Assembly (NCBI GenBank): GCA_028293725.1 | Contig: JAQGOE010000002.1 | Span: 53,590 to 117,589, forward strand | DNA from: Gammaproteobacteria bacterium | GTDB lineage: Bacteria > Pseudomonadota > Gammaproteobacteria > Steroidobacterales > Steroidobacteraceae | Reading direction: 5' to 3' | DNA: 64,000 nt | In this document: piece by piece, positions 24,807 through 32,252 of the stretch | Numbering within the stretch: position 1 is the first letter of the stretch | How the letters are laid out: every line of letters begins with the position of its first letter | Made by a program: the position numbers and the translations under genes | Notes under the pieces: model-generated | What the model saw: only the letters and a program-made list of their open reading frames with translations | What the model was told of the DNA's origin: nothing | The model's database searches: none

Positions 24807-25583
24807 GTGAGAACCGTCGCCGCAACCCGCTATGTCACACCGCTTCACGAGGGCGGCTCGCTTCCGGCTATTGTGGAGGCGGACGACGCCGGCATGTACG
24901 TGTTGAAATTCCGCGGCGCGGGCCAGGGGCCCAGGGCTCTGATCGCGGAGCTCGTGGGCGGCGAGCTCGCCCGCGCGTTGGGGCTCCCGGTGCCGGAGAT
25001 CGTGTTGATGGAGCTCGACGCGGACCTTGCCCGCACCGAGCCGGATCCCGAGATCCAGGATCTCATCAAGAAAAGCGCAGGGCTCAACGTGGCGCTCGAC
25101 TACCTCCCTGGCTCCGTCATGTTCGATCCCGTGGTGGAAAAGCCGGTGCCGGGACTGGCTTCCGACATAGTATGGTTCGATGCCTATGTCACGAACGTCG
25201 ACCGCACCGCGCGCAATACCAACATGCTGATGTGGCACCGGCGGCTCACGCTCATAGATCACGGGGCGGCGCTCTACTTTCATCACTCGTGGGACAACTA
25301 TCTCGAGCGCAGCCTCGATGCCTTTCACCGGGTGAAGGATCACGTCCTGCTGCCGTTCGCGAATTCTCTCCGGGAGTCGGATGCCAAGCTCGCCGCGCGG
25401 CTCACACCGGAGCTCCTCACCGCTATTGTTGCAATGATTCCCGACTCCTGGCTGAGCGGCGCCTCGCCATTCCACTCGCGCGAAGAATGGCGGGCCGCCT
25501 ACGTTCAATATCTCGTGCGACGGCTGAGCCAACCCCACCTGTTTCTCGAGGAGGCGGTCCGTGCACGATCACTGCTCGTATGA
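24807..25583 (+). CDS. Short HipA-like kinase
   Basis: 258 residues from GTG 24807 with GAGGATTGAG upstream. Kinase hallmarks are visible: YVLKF (K34, ATP lysine), TNVDRTARNTNML (D132, N137, N139) and LIDHGAALYF (D151, the DFG-like metal aspartate). It lacks the N-terminal subdomain of full HipA and there is no HipB-type repressor gene beside it. The family pairs with DUF3037 proteins, and the DUF3037 gene indeed overlaps its 3' end by 23 nt. Whether it phosphorylates a tRNA synthetase or another target is unknown, so it should not be called a toxin without evidence. Confidence 0.88.
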   Translation: MRTVAATRYVTPLHEGGSLPAIVEADDAGMYVLKFRGAGQGPRALIAELVGGELARALGLPVPEIVLMELDADLARTEPDPEIQDLIKKSAGLNVALDYLPGSVMFDPVVEKPVPGLASDIVWFDAYVTNVDRTARNTNMLMWHRRLTLIDHGAALYFHHSWDNYLERSLDAFHRVKDHVLLPFANSLRESDAKLAARLTPELLTAIVAMIPDSWLSGASPFHSREEWRAAYVQYLVRRLSQPHLFLEEAVRARSLLV

Positions 25584-25965
25584 TTACGCCGTAATACGCG
25601 TCGTTCCACGAGTCGATCGTGAGGAATTCCTGAACGTGGGGATCATCATCTCGTGCCCCGCGAAAGACTTTCTGGAGGCGCGTATCGAGCTCGACGAGTC
25701 GCGGCTGTTGGCCTTCGACCCGACCCTGGATATCGAGGCCATCCGCAACCACCTCGCCAGCATTCCGCGCATTTGCGCCGGCGGCCCCGACGCTGGCCCC
25801 ATCGGCCAACTCTCACAACGTGAGCGGTTCCACTGGCTGGTGGCGCCCCGTAGCACCATCATCCAGACCTCCCGCGCTCACACCGGCCGCTGCACAGACC
25901 CGGAGCCCGTCTCCGAGCGGTTACTGGACCGCATGGTCCGGGCCGCCACCGCCCGCCGACCGTGA
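25561..25965 (+). CDS. DUF3037 protein, partner of the HipA-like kinase
   Basis: 134 residues from GTG 25561, inside the end of the kinase gene. The sequence YDYAVIRVVPRVDREEFLNV followed by GIIISCPAKDFLEARI and ERFHWLVAPRSTIIQTS is the DUF3037 pattern. The small soluble protein has no catalytic motif I recognise. Overlap and repeated association suggest it is a regulator or substrate of the kinase. Its 3' end overlaps the convergent AcvB-like gene by 45 nt. Confidence 0.9.
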   Translation: MHDHCSYDYAVIRVVPRVDREEFLNVGIIISCPAKDFLEARIELDESRLLAFDPTLDIEAIRNHLASIPRICAGGPDAGPIGQLSQRERFHWLVAPRSTIIQTSRAHTGRCTDPEPVSERLLDRMVRAATARRP

Positions 25966-27366
25966 CAGGATCACATCCGCGAGGTGCTCGTAACTGCCGC
26001 CGAAGTGGTGCCCACCCGCCAGTTCGATGACGGTAGCATGCGCCGGCGCAACCTTCGGACAGATCGAGTCGTCATCGCCCTCGCCGTACAAACACAACGT
26101 GTTGGCCGCCGACATCTTCGCCATCTCCACCCCGATCGGCAGCTCGTGATTCCCAGACCCGAACCAGTTGGTCACGTGAAACTCGAACGCCGCCGTTTGC
26201 CCGATGCTCATGAGTACCGTGCGCTCCACGAGGATGCGCGATTGCGCCGGCAAGCGGTTCACCGCGAAGGGCAGCACGTCCGCCCCTTGTGAGTACCCGA
26301 TGACGAGCGCCTTCTTCTTCTGCCAGTGCTCGGCGTAGTAGCGCAGGATACGATCGAGGTCGACTGACACTCCCGAGGGCGTACGCGGCGTCCAGAAATA
26401 CCGCAATGAATCCCAACCCGCCACGGGTATCCCGCGGCTCGCGAGTACGTTCGCCACTTCACGGTCGATTCCCGCCCAGCCACCATCTCCCGAAAACAAC
26501 ACCGCGAAGGTATCGTCGACGCCCGTGCCGGTCGGCGGCACTTCGATAATCGGCAGACCGGCGAGGCTTTGCGGAGGCGCCTGCAGATGCGGCGGCTCGA
26601 GCGCGGCGATCGAGGAGAAGGCGGAGTCGAATTGGGGCAGCCAGCTCTCCATGTCGCCGTAGTTATGAGTCAGACCCGGCAACGCGATGAAACGGGCACC
26701 CGGGGTCCTGGACACGAACGTCTGTGCTTCTTTGCTGGAACACACTTCGTCCTCGCTACCGTGAAGCGCGACCCAGGGCGCGGAGAGTCCCTTGGCAGGA
26801 GGCAGCAGCAGCACGCCAGCATCGTCCGGCCGAGGCGTGTAGTCGAGGCTCCCCGCCTTGCAGAGCGGCTTGTGTAGATCCAGGTCGGCACAAAATGACA
26901 ACGAAAGCGCACCCGTGAAGGTGCCCGCCGGTGCCTGCGCGAGGGCGGCGTAAGCGAGTGACGCTCCGGCCGAATGGCCGATCAGAATCGGCGTGAAGTA
27001 GGTCGGAAGCTTGTAGTACGCCTGCACGAAGTGACTGAGATTCTCCATGTCACCGACCGGAAAGACGCATTTGCCGCCGTCCTTTTCCAGCTCCTTGAAC
27101 AGATCGGAGCTGTCGATGCCGGCAACGAGCGTTCCCTGGTCGGCGAGTGCCTTCGAGATATCGCCGAGTCCGTCATCCCACCCGCCGTCGCCGGAGAAGA
27201 ACAGCACGAAGTGCCGCACTTCCGACTTCGGCTTGTAGACGTGCACAGCCTGGAAACGGCCATGGGAAAGCGTCTCGCTGCCGGAAAACCCAGCCGAGCA
27301 GGACATCACGCCAATCAGAGTCAGGCATAGCAGTGCGAGCGCACCGCAGACCACAGCAATCCTCAT
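25921..27366 (-). CDS. acvB: AcvB/VirJ-family lipoprotein (two alpha/beta-hydrolase-like domains)
   Basis: 481 residues from ATG 27366. The signal sequence ends in a possible lipobox (GVMSC). Two related halves each begin with a VirJ signature: FFSGDGGWDDGLGDISKAL in the first and LFSGDGGWAGIDREVANVL in the second. Each half has a GxSxG nucleophile elbow (GHSAGAS and GYSQGAD). The long two-domain form matches AcvB rather than the single-domain VirJ. Known AcvB proteins hydrolyse lysyl-phosphatidylglycerol and are usually next to a lysyl-PG synthase gene (lpiA/mprF); none is in this window. It is divergent from the GGDEF-EAL gene across 144 bp. Confidence 0.85.
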   Translation of the reverse strand: MRIAVVCGALALLCLTLIGVMSCSAGFSGSETLSHGRFQAVHVYKPKSEVRHFVLFFSGDGGWDDGLGDISKALADQGTLVAGIDSSDLFKELEKDGGKCVFPVGDMENLSHFVQAYYKLPTYFTPILIGHSAGASLAYAALAQAPAGTFTGALSLSFCADLDLHKPLCKAGSLDYTPRPDDAGVLLLPPAKGLSAPWVALHGSEDEVCSSKEAQTFVSRTPGARFIALPGLTHNYGDMESWLPQFDSAFSSIAALEPPHLQAPPQSLAGLPIIEVPPTGTGVDDTFAVLFSGDGGWAGIDREVANVLASRGIPVAGWDSLRYFWTPRTPSGVSVDLDRILRYYAEHWQKKKALVIGYSQGADVLPFAVNRLPAQSRILVERTVLMSIGQTAAFEFHVTNWFGSGNHELPIGVEMAKMSAANTLCLYGEGDDDSICPKVAPAHATVIELAGGHHFGGSYEHLADVILSRSAGGGGPDHAVQ

Positions 27367-27510
27367 CGCGCCGAAGTGTACCGGATTGCCGGCCGCCGAA
27401 TTGACGCACTGCACACGGGAACCGTAGTGCCCACGATCGGTTACGATAAGGGCGACGCAACAGCAAGAGGGAACTTGCCCCTACACCATTACCGCAGGAG
27501 CCTGTGCACA

Positions 27511-30255
27511 ATGGGCTCGAAGCTCGAGGCGTCTATATTCGCGACTGGCGGCAGAGTCGGAGCGCTACTGCAGGCGCTCGACTGGTCGACCACACCCCTC
27601 GGATCGCCCGACACCTGGCCCCAGAGCCTGGTCTCGACTGTCAGTATCTGCCTAAGCACCCGCTTCCCGATCGCCGTCTACTGGGGACCGGAATACATCC
27701 TGCTCTATAACGATGCCTGGATCCCGTTGGAAGGCGATCGGCACCCGGCCGCGTTAGGACGCCCGGTGCGCGAAGTGCGTCCCGAGATCTGGGAGTTCCT
27801 CGGGCCAAGCTTCGAGCGCGCGTTCCATGACGGCGAAGCGATTTCGGCTGAAAGGCAGTTCTTTGCTTCGTCCCGGCACGGGTACGTCGAGGAATGTTAC
27901 TTCGACTACGGAATAAGTCCGATCCGCGGCGAGGAAGACCGCGTCGTCGGCCTCTTCATGCCGGCGTCCGAGACGACTGCGCGGGTACTTGCCCGGCGCC
28001 GCGGCCAACTCCTGCACGCGTTCGCCACCGGAACGGCGGGCGCGAGCTCCGTCGAGCAGGCTTGCGTGTTGGGAACAGACATCCTGGCCTCGGGAGCCGC
28101 GGATGTTCCGTTCTGCATGACGTACCTCATGAGCGAGAACGATCGCCTCGCCTACCTGGTGGCGGCGGCCGGATTTCCGGCGGGCAGTCCGGCCTGTCCG
28201 GCCATCGTACCCCTTTCAAACACCGGCACGCCGGAAGAGCCGTGGCCCTTCAGTACCGTGTTGCGCACCAGGCGGCAGCACCTCCTCGACGACCTCACGA
28301 GCCGGATTGGCGGCACGATCCCCGGCGGGGCATGGCCGGAGCCGGCACGCTGCGCCGTGGTGCTGCTGCTGGTCGGCGCCTGGGATGGCAAGCCCATCGG
28401 CTTCCTGGTGTTGGGTGTCAATCCACGGCGCAGGTTCGACGCGCAGTATGAAACGTTCGCCACCCAGGTTGCGGACGCGATGGTGGCGGCCATCGCCAGC
28501 GCCCACGGCCACGACCGGGAGCGCAGCGCCTTGCGGGCGCGGCTCGACAAGATCGCCAGTATCGCGCCCGTCGCGATTTTCGAGTTTCGCATCTCGCCCG
28601 ACGGCAAGTTGACAATGCCCTACTCCACGCCGGCGATTGCGCATATCTACGGTCGCACGCCCGAGGAGCTTGCGGCCGATGTCTCACTCGCAATATCACT
28701 GACTCATCCCGAAGACCGCACGCGCGTCACGCAGATGTTTCGCGATCACATCCAGCACAAAGCCGCGATCCATGATGAATGGCGGGTACGTCACCCGGCG
28801 AAGGGAGAGATCTGGGTGGAGGCCCGCGCCACGCCGGAAGCGCAGCCGGACGGCAGCGTCATCTGGTACGGCTACTTCCATGACGTCACGACGCGCAAGA
28901 GAATGGAGGAAACGCTTCGCGAGCGGGTGTTGACCCAACAGAAACGCGAGCGGCAGATCCGGTTTCTCGCCTACCACGACGCTCTGACGAGACTTCCTAA
29001 CCGCACGCTCCTCCTGAGCCGCCTGCACCAGGCCATCGCACATACCCAGCGCAGCGGAGAGACGCTCGCCGTGATGTTTCTCGACGTCGATCGCTTCAAG
29101 ACCATCAACGACACCCTGGGACATCCGGCCGGCGACACTCTTCTCCAACAGCTCGGCCGGCGCCTGACGGAAACCCTGCGCGTCGGCGATACCGTGGCGC
29201 GAGCAGGTGGCGACGAGTTCCTGTTGCTCATACCGGGCCTGCATTCGCCCGAGGAGGCCGGACCGGTCGCCGAGCACGTGCTTGCCTCGCTATCCGCGCC
29301 GTTCGTGGTGTCGGGTCAGACTCTGCGAGTCACCGGGAGTGTTGGGTTAGCCATCTGTCCGCGGGACGCCGCCGACGTGGAGAGCCTCATCAAGTATGCC
29401 GACACCGCCCTGTACCTGGCGAAGGAACAGGGACGCAACACCTTCCGCTTCTTCAGTCCCGATCTCGATGCCAAGGTGCGGGCGCGGATGCATCTCGAGA
29501 ACGACCTGCGGCTCGCGGTCGATCGCAACGAATTTATATTGCACTACCAGCCCCAGGTCGAGCTGGCCACGGGTCGTATCATCGGCGTCGAAGCGTTGCT
29601 CCGCTGGTTACATCCGCAGCGAGGACTGGTACTGCCCGGATCGTTCATCGCTGTCGCGGAAGAGACCGGCCTCATTCTCCCCATAGGGGAATGGGCGCTG
29701 CGCACCGCCTGCGCGCAAGCGCGCGCCTGGCAGGAGGCGGGCGGCCCGCAACTGCGTATCGCAGTCAACATCTCGAGCAAACAGCTCAACGGCGCCGACA
29801 TCGTCGCGGTCGTGGGCCGCATCCTCTCGGAGACCCGGTGTGATCCGCGCCTGCTTGGATTGGAGATCACGGAGTCGGCCGTCATGGCCGATCCACGCGA
29901 CACGATCCGTGTCATCCGCGCGCTCCACGAGCTCGGCCTCGAAGTCACACTCGACGACTTCGGCACGGGTTATTCGAGCATGGCCTACCTGAAGCGGTTC
30001 GCCCTTGACCGGCTGAAAATCGACGCAACCTTCATACGCGGAACCCCGGAAGACAAGGACGATGTCGCGATCGTTCAGGCCATTATCGCGCTGGCGCGGC
30101 AGTTCCGGTTGCGGGTCACCGCGGAGGGCGTTGAAACGACGGCGCAGCGGGCCTTTCTGCAGGCACACCGCTGCGACGCCATCCAGGGCTTTCTGATCAG
30201 CGCCCCGCTGCCGGGACAGGATATCGCCGCGTTGCTTTCCCCGGTTACTGCGTAA
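27511..30255 (+). CDS. Dual GGDEF-EAL c-di-GMP enzyme with GAF and PAS sensors
   Basis: 914 residues from ATG 27511. The N-terminal ~165 residues are PAS-like, ~170-335 GAF-like and ~345-468 a PAS with PAC-type end. The GGDEF domain has an intact GGDEF (566-570) and the I-site RVGD exactly five residues before it. The EAL domain has EAL (694-696), NISSKQ, EITES, DDFGTGYSS, LKID, AEGVE and QGF, so all residues needed for phosphodiesterase activity are present. No transmembrane segment, so it is cytosolic. Both activities are possible, with the sensors setting the balance. Its 3' end overlaps the convergent riboswitch-controlled gene by 11 nt. Confidence 0.93.
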   Translation: MGSKLEASIFATGGRVGALLQALDWSTTPLGSPDTWPQSLVSTVSICLSTRFPIAVYWGPEYILLYNDAWIPLEGDRHPAALGRPVREVRPEIWEFLGPSFERAFHDGEAISAERQFFASSRHGYVEECYFDYGISPIRGEEDRVVGLFMPASETTARVLARRRGQLLHAFATGTAGASSVEQACVLGTDILASGAADVPFCMTYLMSENDRLAYLVAAAGFPAGSPACPAIVPLSNTGTPEEPWPFSTVLRTRRQHLLDDLTSRIGGTIPGGAWPEPARCAVVLLLVGAWDGKPIGFLVLGVNPRRRFDAQYETFATQVADAMVAAIASAHGHDRERSALRARLDKIASIAPVAIFEFRISPDGKLTMPYSTPAIAHIYGRTPEELAADVSLAISLTHPEDRTRVTQMFRDHIQHKAAIHDEWRVRHPAKGEIWVEARATPEAQPDGSVIWYGYFHDVTTRKRMEETLRERVLTQQKRERQIRFLAYHDALTRLPNRTLLLSRLHQAIAHTQRSGETLAVMFLDVDRFKTINDTLGHPAGDTLLQQLGRRLTETLRVGDTVARAGGDEFLLLIPGLHSPEEAGPVAEHVLASLSAPFVVSGQTLRVTGSVGLAICPRDAADVESLIKYADTALYLAKEQGRNTFRFFSPDLDAKVRARMHLENDLRLAVDRNEFILHYQPQVELATGRIIGVEALLRWLHPQRGLVLPGSFIAVAEETGLILPIGEWALRTACAQARAWQEAGGPQLRIAVNISSKQLNGADIVAVVGRILSETRCDPRLLGLEITESAVMADPRDTIRVIRALHELGLEVTLDDFGTGYSSMAYLKRFALDRLKIDATFIRGTPEDKDDVAIVQAIIALARQFRLRVTAEGVETTAQRAFLQAHRCDAIQGFLISAPLPGQDIAALLSPVTA

Positions 30256-31201
30256 TCATGATGCTGGAGACTTCCGTGCGGTCGCTCTCGCGGCCGCTCT
30301 TGTCGTAAGCGGTCATCGCGAAGTACCAGGTGGCTCGTATCAATCCACTCATCACGTAGCGCGTCAGGCCCGCGTTCGCGACCGTGACACTCTGTCCCAG
30401 CTCCGGAGTGGCCCCGTAGTAGATGTGGTAGCCCGCGAGATTGGTCAGCACGCTGCCGTCGATGTTCCGCGTCGGCGGTATCCAGGCGAGTGTGGCCGAG
30501 CCGGTCGCGCCCTGCTCCGGGGACGATGGGTCGAGAGGACTGCTAGCGGCCGGTGAGACGAGGATCTTGAAGGCGGGCAGCACGGTCTTCGAATATCCGT
30601 CGTACGCGGTGATCACGATGTTGGAATAGGTGCCAACGCTGCCCGCGGTGGGCGTGCCGGATAGCAGGCCCGTTGCGGTGTTGAAACTCGCCCAGCCGGG
30701 CGCGTTCGCAATCGTGAAGACGATTTTCAGGCCGTTCGGATCGGTCGCGCTGGGCTGGAATGAGTAGGAATGCCCCGCGACGACCCCGGCGGGCGCAGTG
30801 CCGGCAAGCTTCGGCGGAGTATTCGGCAACGGCAGCACGGTCACCGCAAAGGGCGCGAGACTGGCCCGGGCGCTGCCGTCGCTTGCCGAGATTACGATGT
30901 TGGCAAAGGTTCCGACGTTGGATTGCGGTAACGGCGTGCCATACAGGCGCCCGGTATGCGAATCGAACTGTGCCCAGGAGGGCTTGTTGGCGATGGAGAA
31001 TGTGAGCGACTTGCCGCCCGGATTGGCGGCGGACGGCTGGAAGGCGAAATAGTGGGCCGCCGTGACTGTCGTCGCCGGCTTACCGGTGATCGAGGGCGCC
31101 GCGTTGACGGCAATGCAGGGCGCGGACAGCAGCGCTGCGAATTTCAGGGCGCGCAGCCGCCCGTGCCGCGGACGTACCGCGGCGATGTTGGCAAAAGACA
31201 T
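30245..31201 (-). CDS. Exported Ig-like/FN3 protein under a c-di-GMP riboswitch
   Basis: 318 residues with a signal peptide (cleavage near VNAAP, residue ~35). Two tandem putative-Ig (He_PIG/cadherin-like) domains follow: FSIANKPSWAQFDSHTGRLY then GTPLPQSNVGTFANIVISA, and FTIANAPGWASFNTATGLLS then GTPTAGSVGTYSNIVITAYD. The C-terminal ~95 residues are an FN3-like domain (YHIYYGATPELG, TWYFAMTAYDKSGRES). No anchor is visible, so the protein is secreted or bound to another surface component. A c-di-GMP-I aptamer occupies its 5' leader (31319-31421), so synthesis should respond to c-di-GMP, as for many adhesion or matrix proteins. GGTAGG five bases before ATG 31201 is the ribosome site. Confidence 0.88.
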   Translation of the reverse strand: MSFANIAAVRPRHGRLRALKFAALLSAPCIAVNAAPSITGKPATTVTAAHYFAFQPSAANPGGKSLTFSIANKPSWAQFDSHTGRLYGTPLPQSNVGTFANIVISASDGSARASLAPFAVTVLPLPNTPPKLAGTAPAGVVAGHSYSFQPSATDPNGLKIVFTIANAPGWASFNTATGLLSGTPTAGSVGTYSNIVITAYDGYSKTVLPAFKILVSPAASSPLDPSSPEQGATGSATLAWIPPTRNIDGSVLTNLAGYHIYYGATPELGQSVTVANAGLTRYVMSGLIRATWYFAMTAYDKSGRESDRTEVSSIMITQ

Positions 31202-31279
31202 GTAAACCTACCCCGTGCGTATTAAACAGTGCGCAAGGGCAGGCAAACGCGACCAGTGTTCCGGGTGCGAAGCGGAATT

Positions 31280-31292
31280 TCAGGTCACCTGA
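31280..31292 (-). promoter_or_regulatory. Short palindrome between riboswitch aptamer and start codon
   Basis: TCAGGTCACCTGA is a perfect 6-bp inverted repeat around one base, in the leader RNA between the aptamer and the start codon. It could be part of the expression platform or an operator. No function is shown by the sequence alone. Confidence 0.3.
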
Positions 31293-31318
31293 CGGCGTAT
31301 ATCCGCTCGATGGCGGCT

Positions 31319-31421
31319 TCCTCACCGGCAACCCCGCTATCTCGCCCGTGTCGTTACGACGGCACGAGATCGGAGGCTTTGCGTCCCCGTCTTGCGACGG
31401 GTTTGCCCTTGTGTCGAGGTG
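31319..31421 (-). ncRNA. c-di-GMP-I (GEMM-I) riboswitch aptamer
   Basis: Read on the minus strand, the leader contains, in order, AAGGGCAAACC, a GC-rich hairpin capped by GCAA, GGGACGCAAAGCCUCCG, a variable P3 stem and UAGCGGGGUUGCCGG. These conserved blocks and their spacing match the GEMM-I aptamer, with a closing CCUC/GAGG stem at the ends. About 118 nt separate the aptamer from the ATG at 31201 of the Ig-like protein. No U-run terminator is obvious, so control may be translational or use the downstream hairpins. The neighbouring convergent gene makes or degrades c-di-GMP. Confidence 0.93.
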
Positions 31422-31498
31422 AAGTTAACAGCGTCGCGCGCGTGGAAGCAAAACGTCTCTACCCGCAGACAACTTTTTCTGCGGGTGTCACACGCCGG

Positions 31499-31951
31499 TC
31501 ACTCGCTGACGAATTGAAACTCAACTTCGATGTTGAGATCGGCGAGTTTGCGCGAGACATTCGGGCTCAAGGTGAGCACGGTGTTCTCGACAGGCGTGAA
31601 TTCGATGAGCAGCGAGATCTGCGCGTTCTCGCTCTGCAGGCGACTCAGGAATTCGCGATGCCGGTTGAGTTGCACGAGCTGCTGGGCGAGAAACATCTCC
31701 AGCGGAAAAGAGGCCGACCCCACCGCTTGTCCGGGCAACGGCGCGGACCAATACGATTCGCGGTGGTCGCCGCCCATCGCGGCGCCAGTAGCGGAGCGGC
31801 GCGGCTCCCCGGCCCGCCAGCTATGCCGGGGCTCGAGGTGCAGTGTTTCGGTCAGGAGTGCCGGATCGAGGCTCGGGTGGCGCACACGAAGAGACATCGA
31901 ATAAGAAAATGTGCTGCCCGGCACCACCTGGCTCACTCTGCTCGAGGTCAT
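31499..31951 (-). CDS. DUF4279 protein
   Basis: 150 residues from ATG 31951 with AAGGGG seven bases upstream; an upstream ATG at 31975 is less likely. The sequence SYSMSLRVRHPSLDPALLTE and LHLEPRHSWRAGEPR, with a C-terminal VSRKLADLNIEVEFQFV, fits DUF4279, a small cytoplasmic family of unknown function often met near toxin or immunity genes. No partner toxin is seen here. The riboswitch lies downstream of it on the same strand, so read-through from this promoter would also transcribe the riboswitch gene. Confidence 0.85.
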   Translation of the reverse strand: MTSSRVSQVVPGSTFSYSMSLRVRHPSLDPALLTETLHLEPRHSWRAGEPRRSATGAAMGGDHRESYWSAPLPGQAVGSASFPLEMFLAQQLVQLNRHREFLSRLQSENAQISLLIEFTPVENTVLTLSPNVSRKLADLNIEVEFQFVSE

Positions 31952-32252
31952 CACAATCCCCTTCCGTTGGTCCACGCGTCTTGGGATCTTAGCCCAACCG
32001 TCCGCGGTGGAGTCGTCAATAAAAGTGAGTCCTTACAACGCACTGTCCATAGGAACACATCCGTCTTGCCAAGATGGCGTCCTAGATCGATGCGTTGCGG
32101 CGCGGCTCAAAAATGTCGTGGTCGTTCAAGCGCAACACCTTGCGCCCGCCCGCCGTGGCAGCGCAGTAAAGATGTCTGAAATTTGACAACTGAACAGCTG
32201 CGGTTTCTGATGTAGTCCGCAGCACAGCACCATAAACGGGGTATACACCAGG
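31952..32252. other. Divergent intergenic region
   Basis: About 300 bp between the DUF4279 and TPR-sulfotransferase starts. It should hold both promoters. A candidate rightward promoter is listed at 32183-32211. No gene or structured RNA is recognised. Confidence 0.45.
32183..32211 (+). promoter_or_regulatory. Candidate sigma70-type promoter for the sulfotransferase-TonB receptor operon
   Basis: A perfect -35 hexamer TTGACA (32183-32188) is followed after 17 nt by TCTGAT (32206-32211), a weak -10. It is about 40 nt upstream of the GTG start. Only the -35 is convincing. Confidence 0.35.

Noticed and set aside
24807..25583. Classical HipBA toxin-antitoxin module
   Set aside because: No HipB-type HTH gene is adjacent and the kinase is the short form that pairs with DUF3037.
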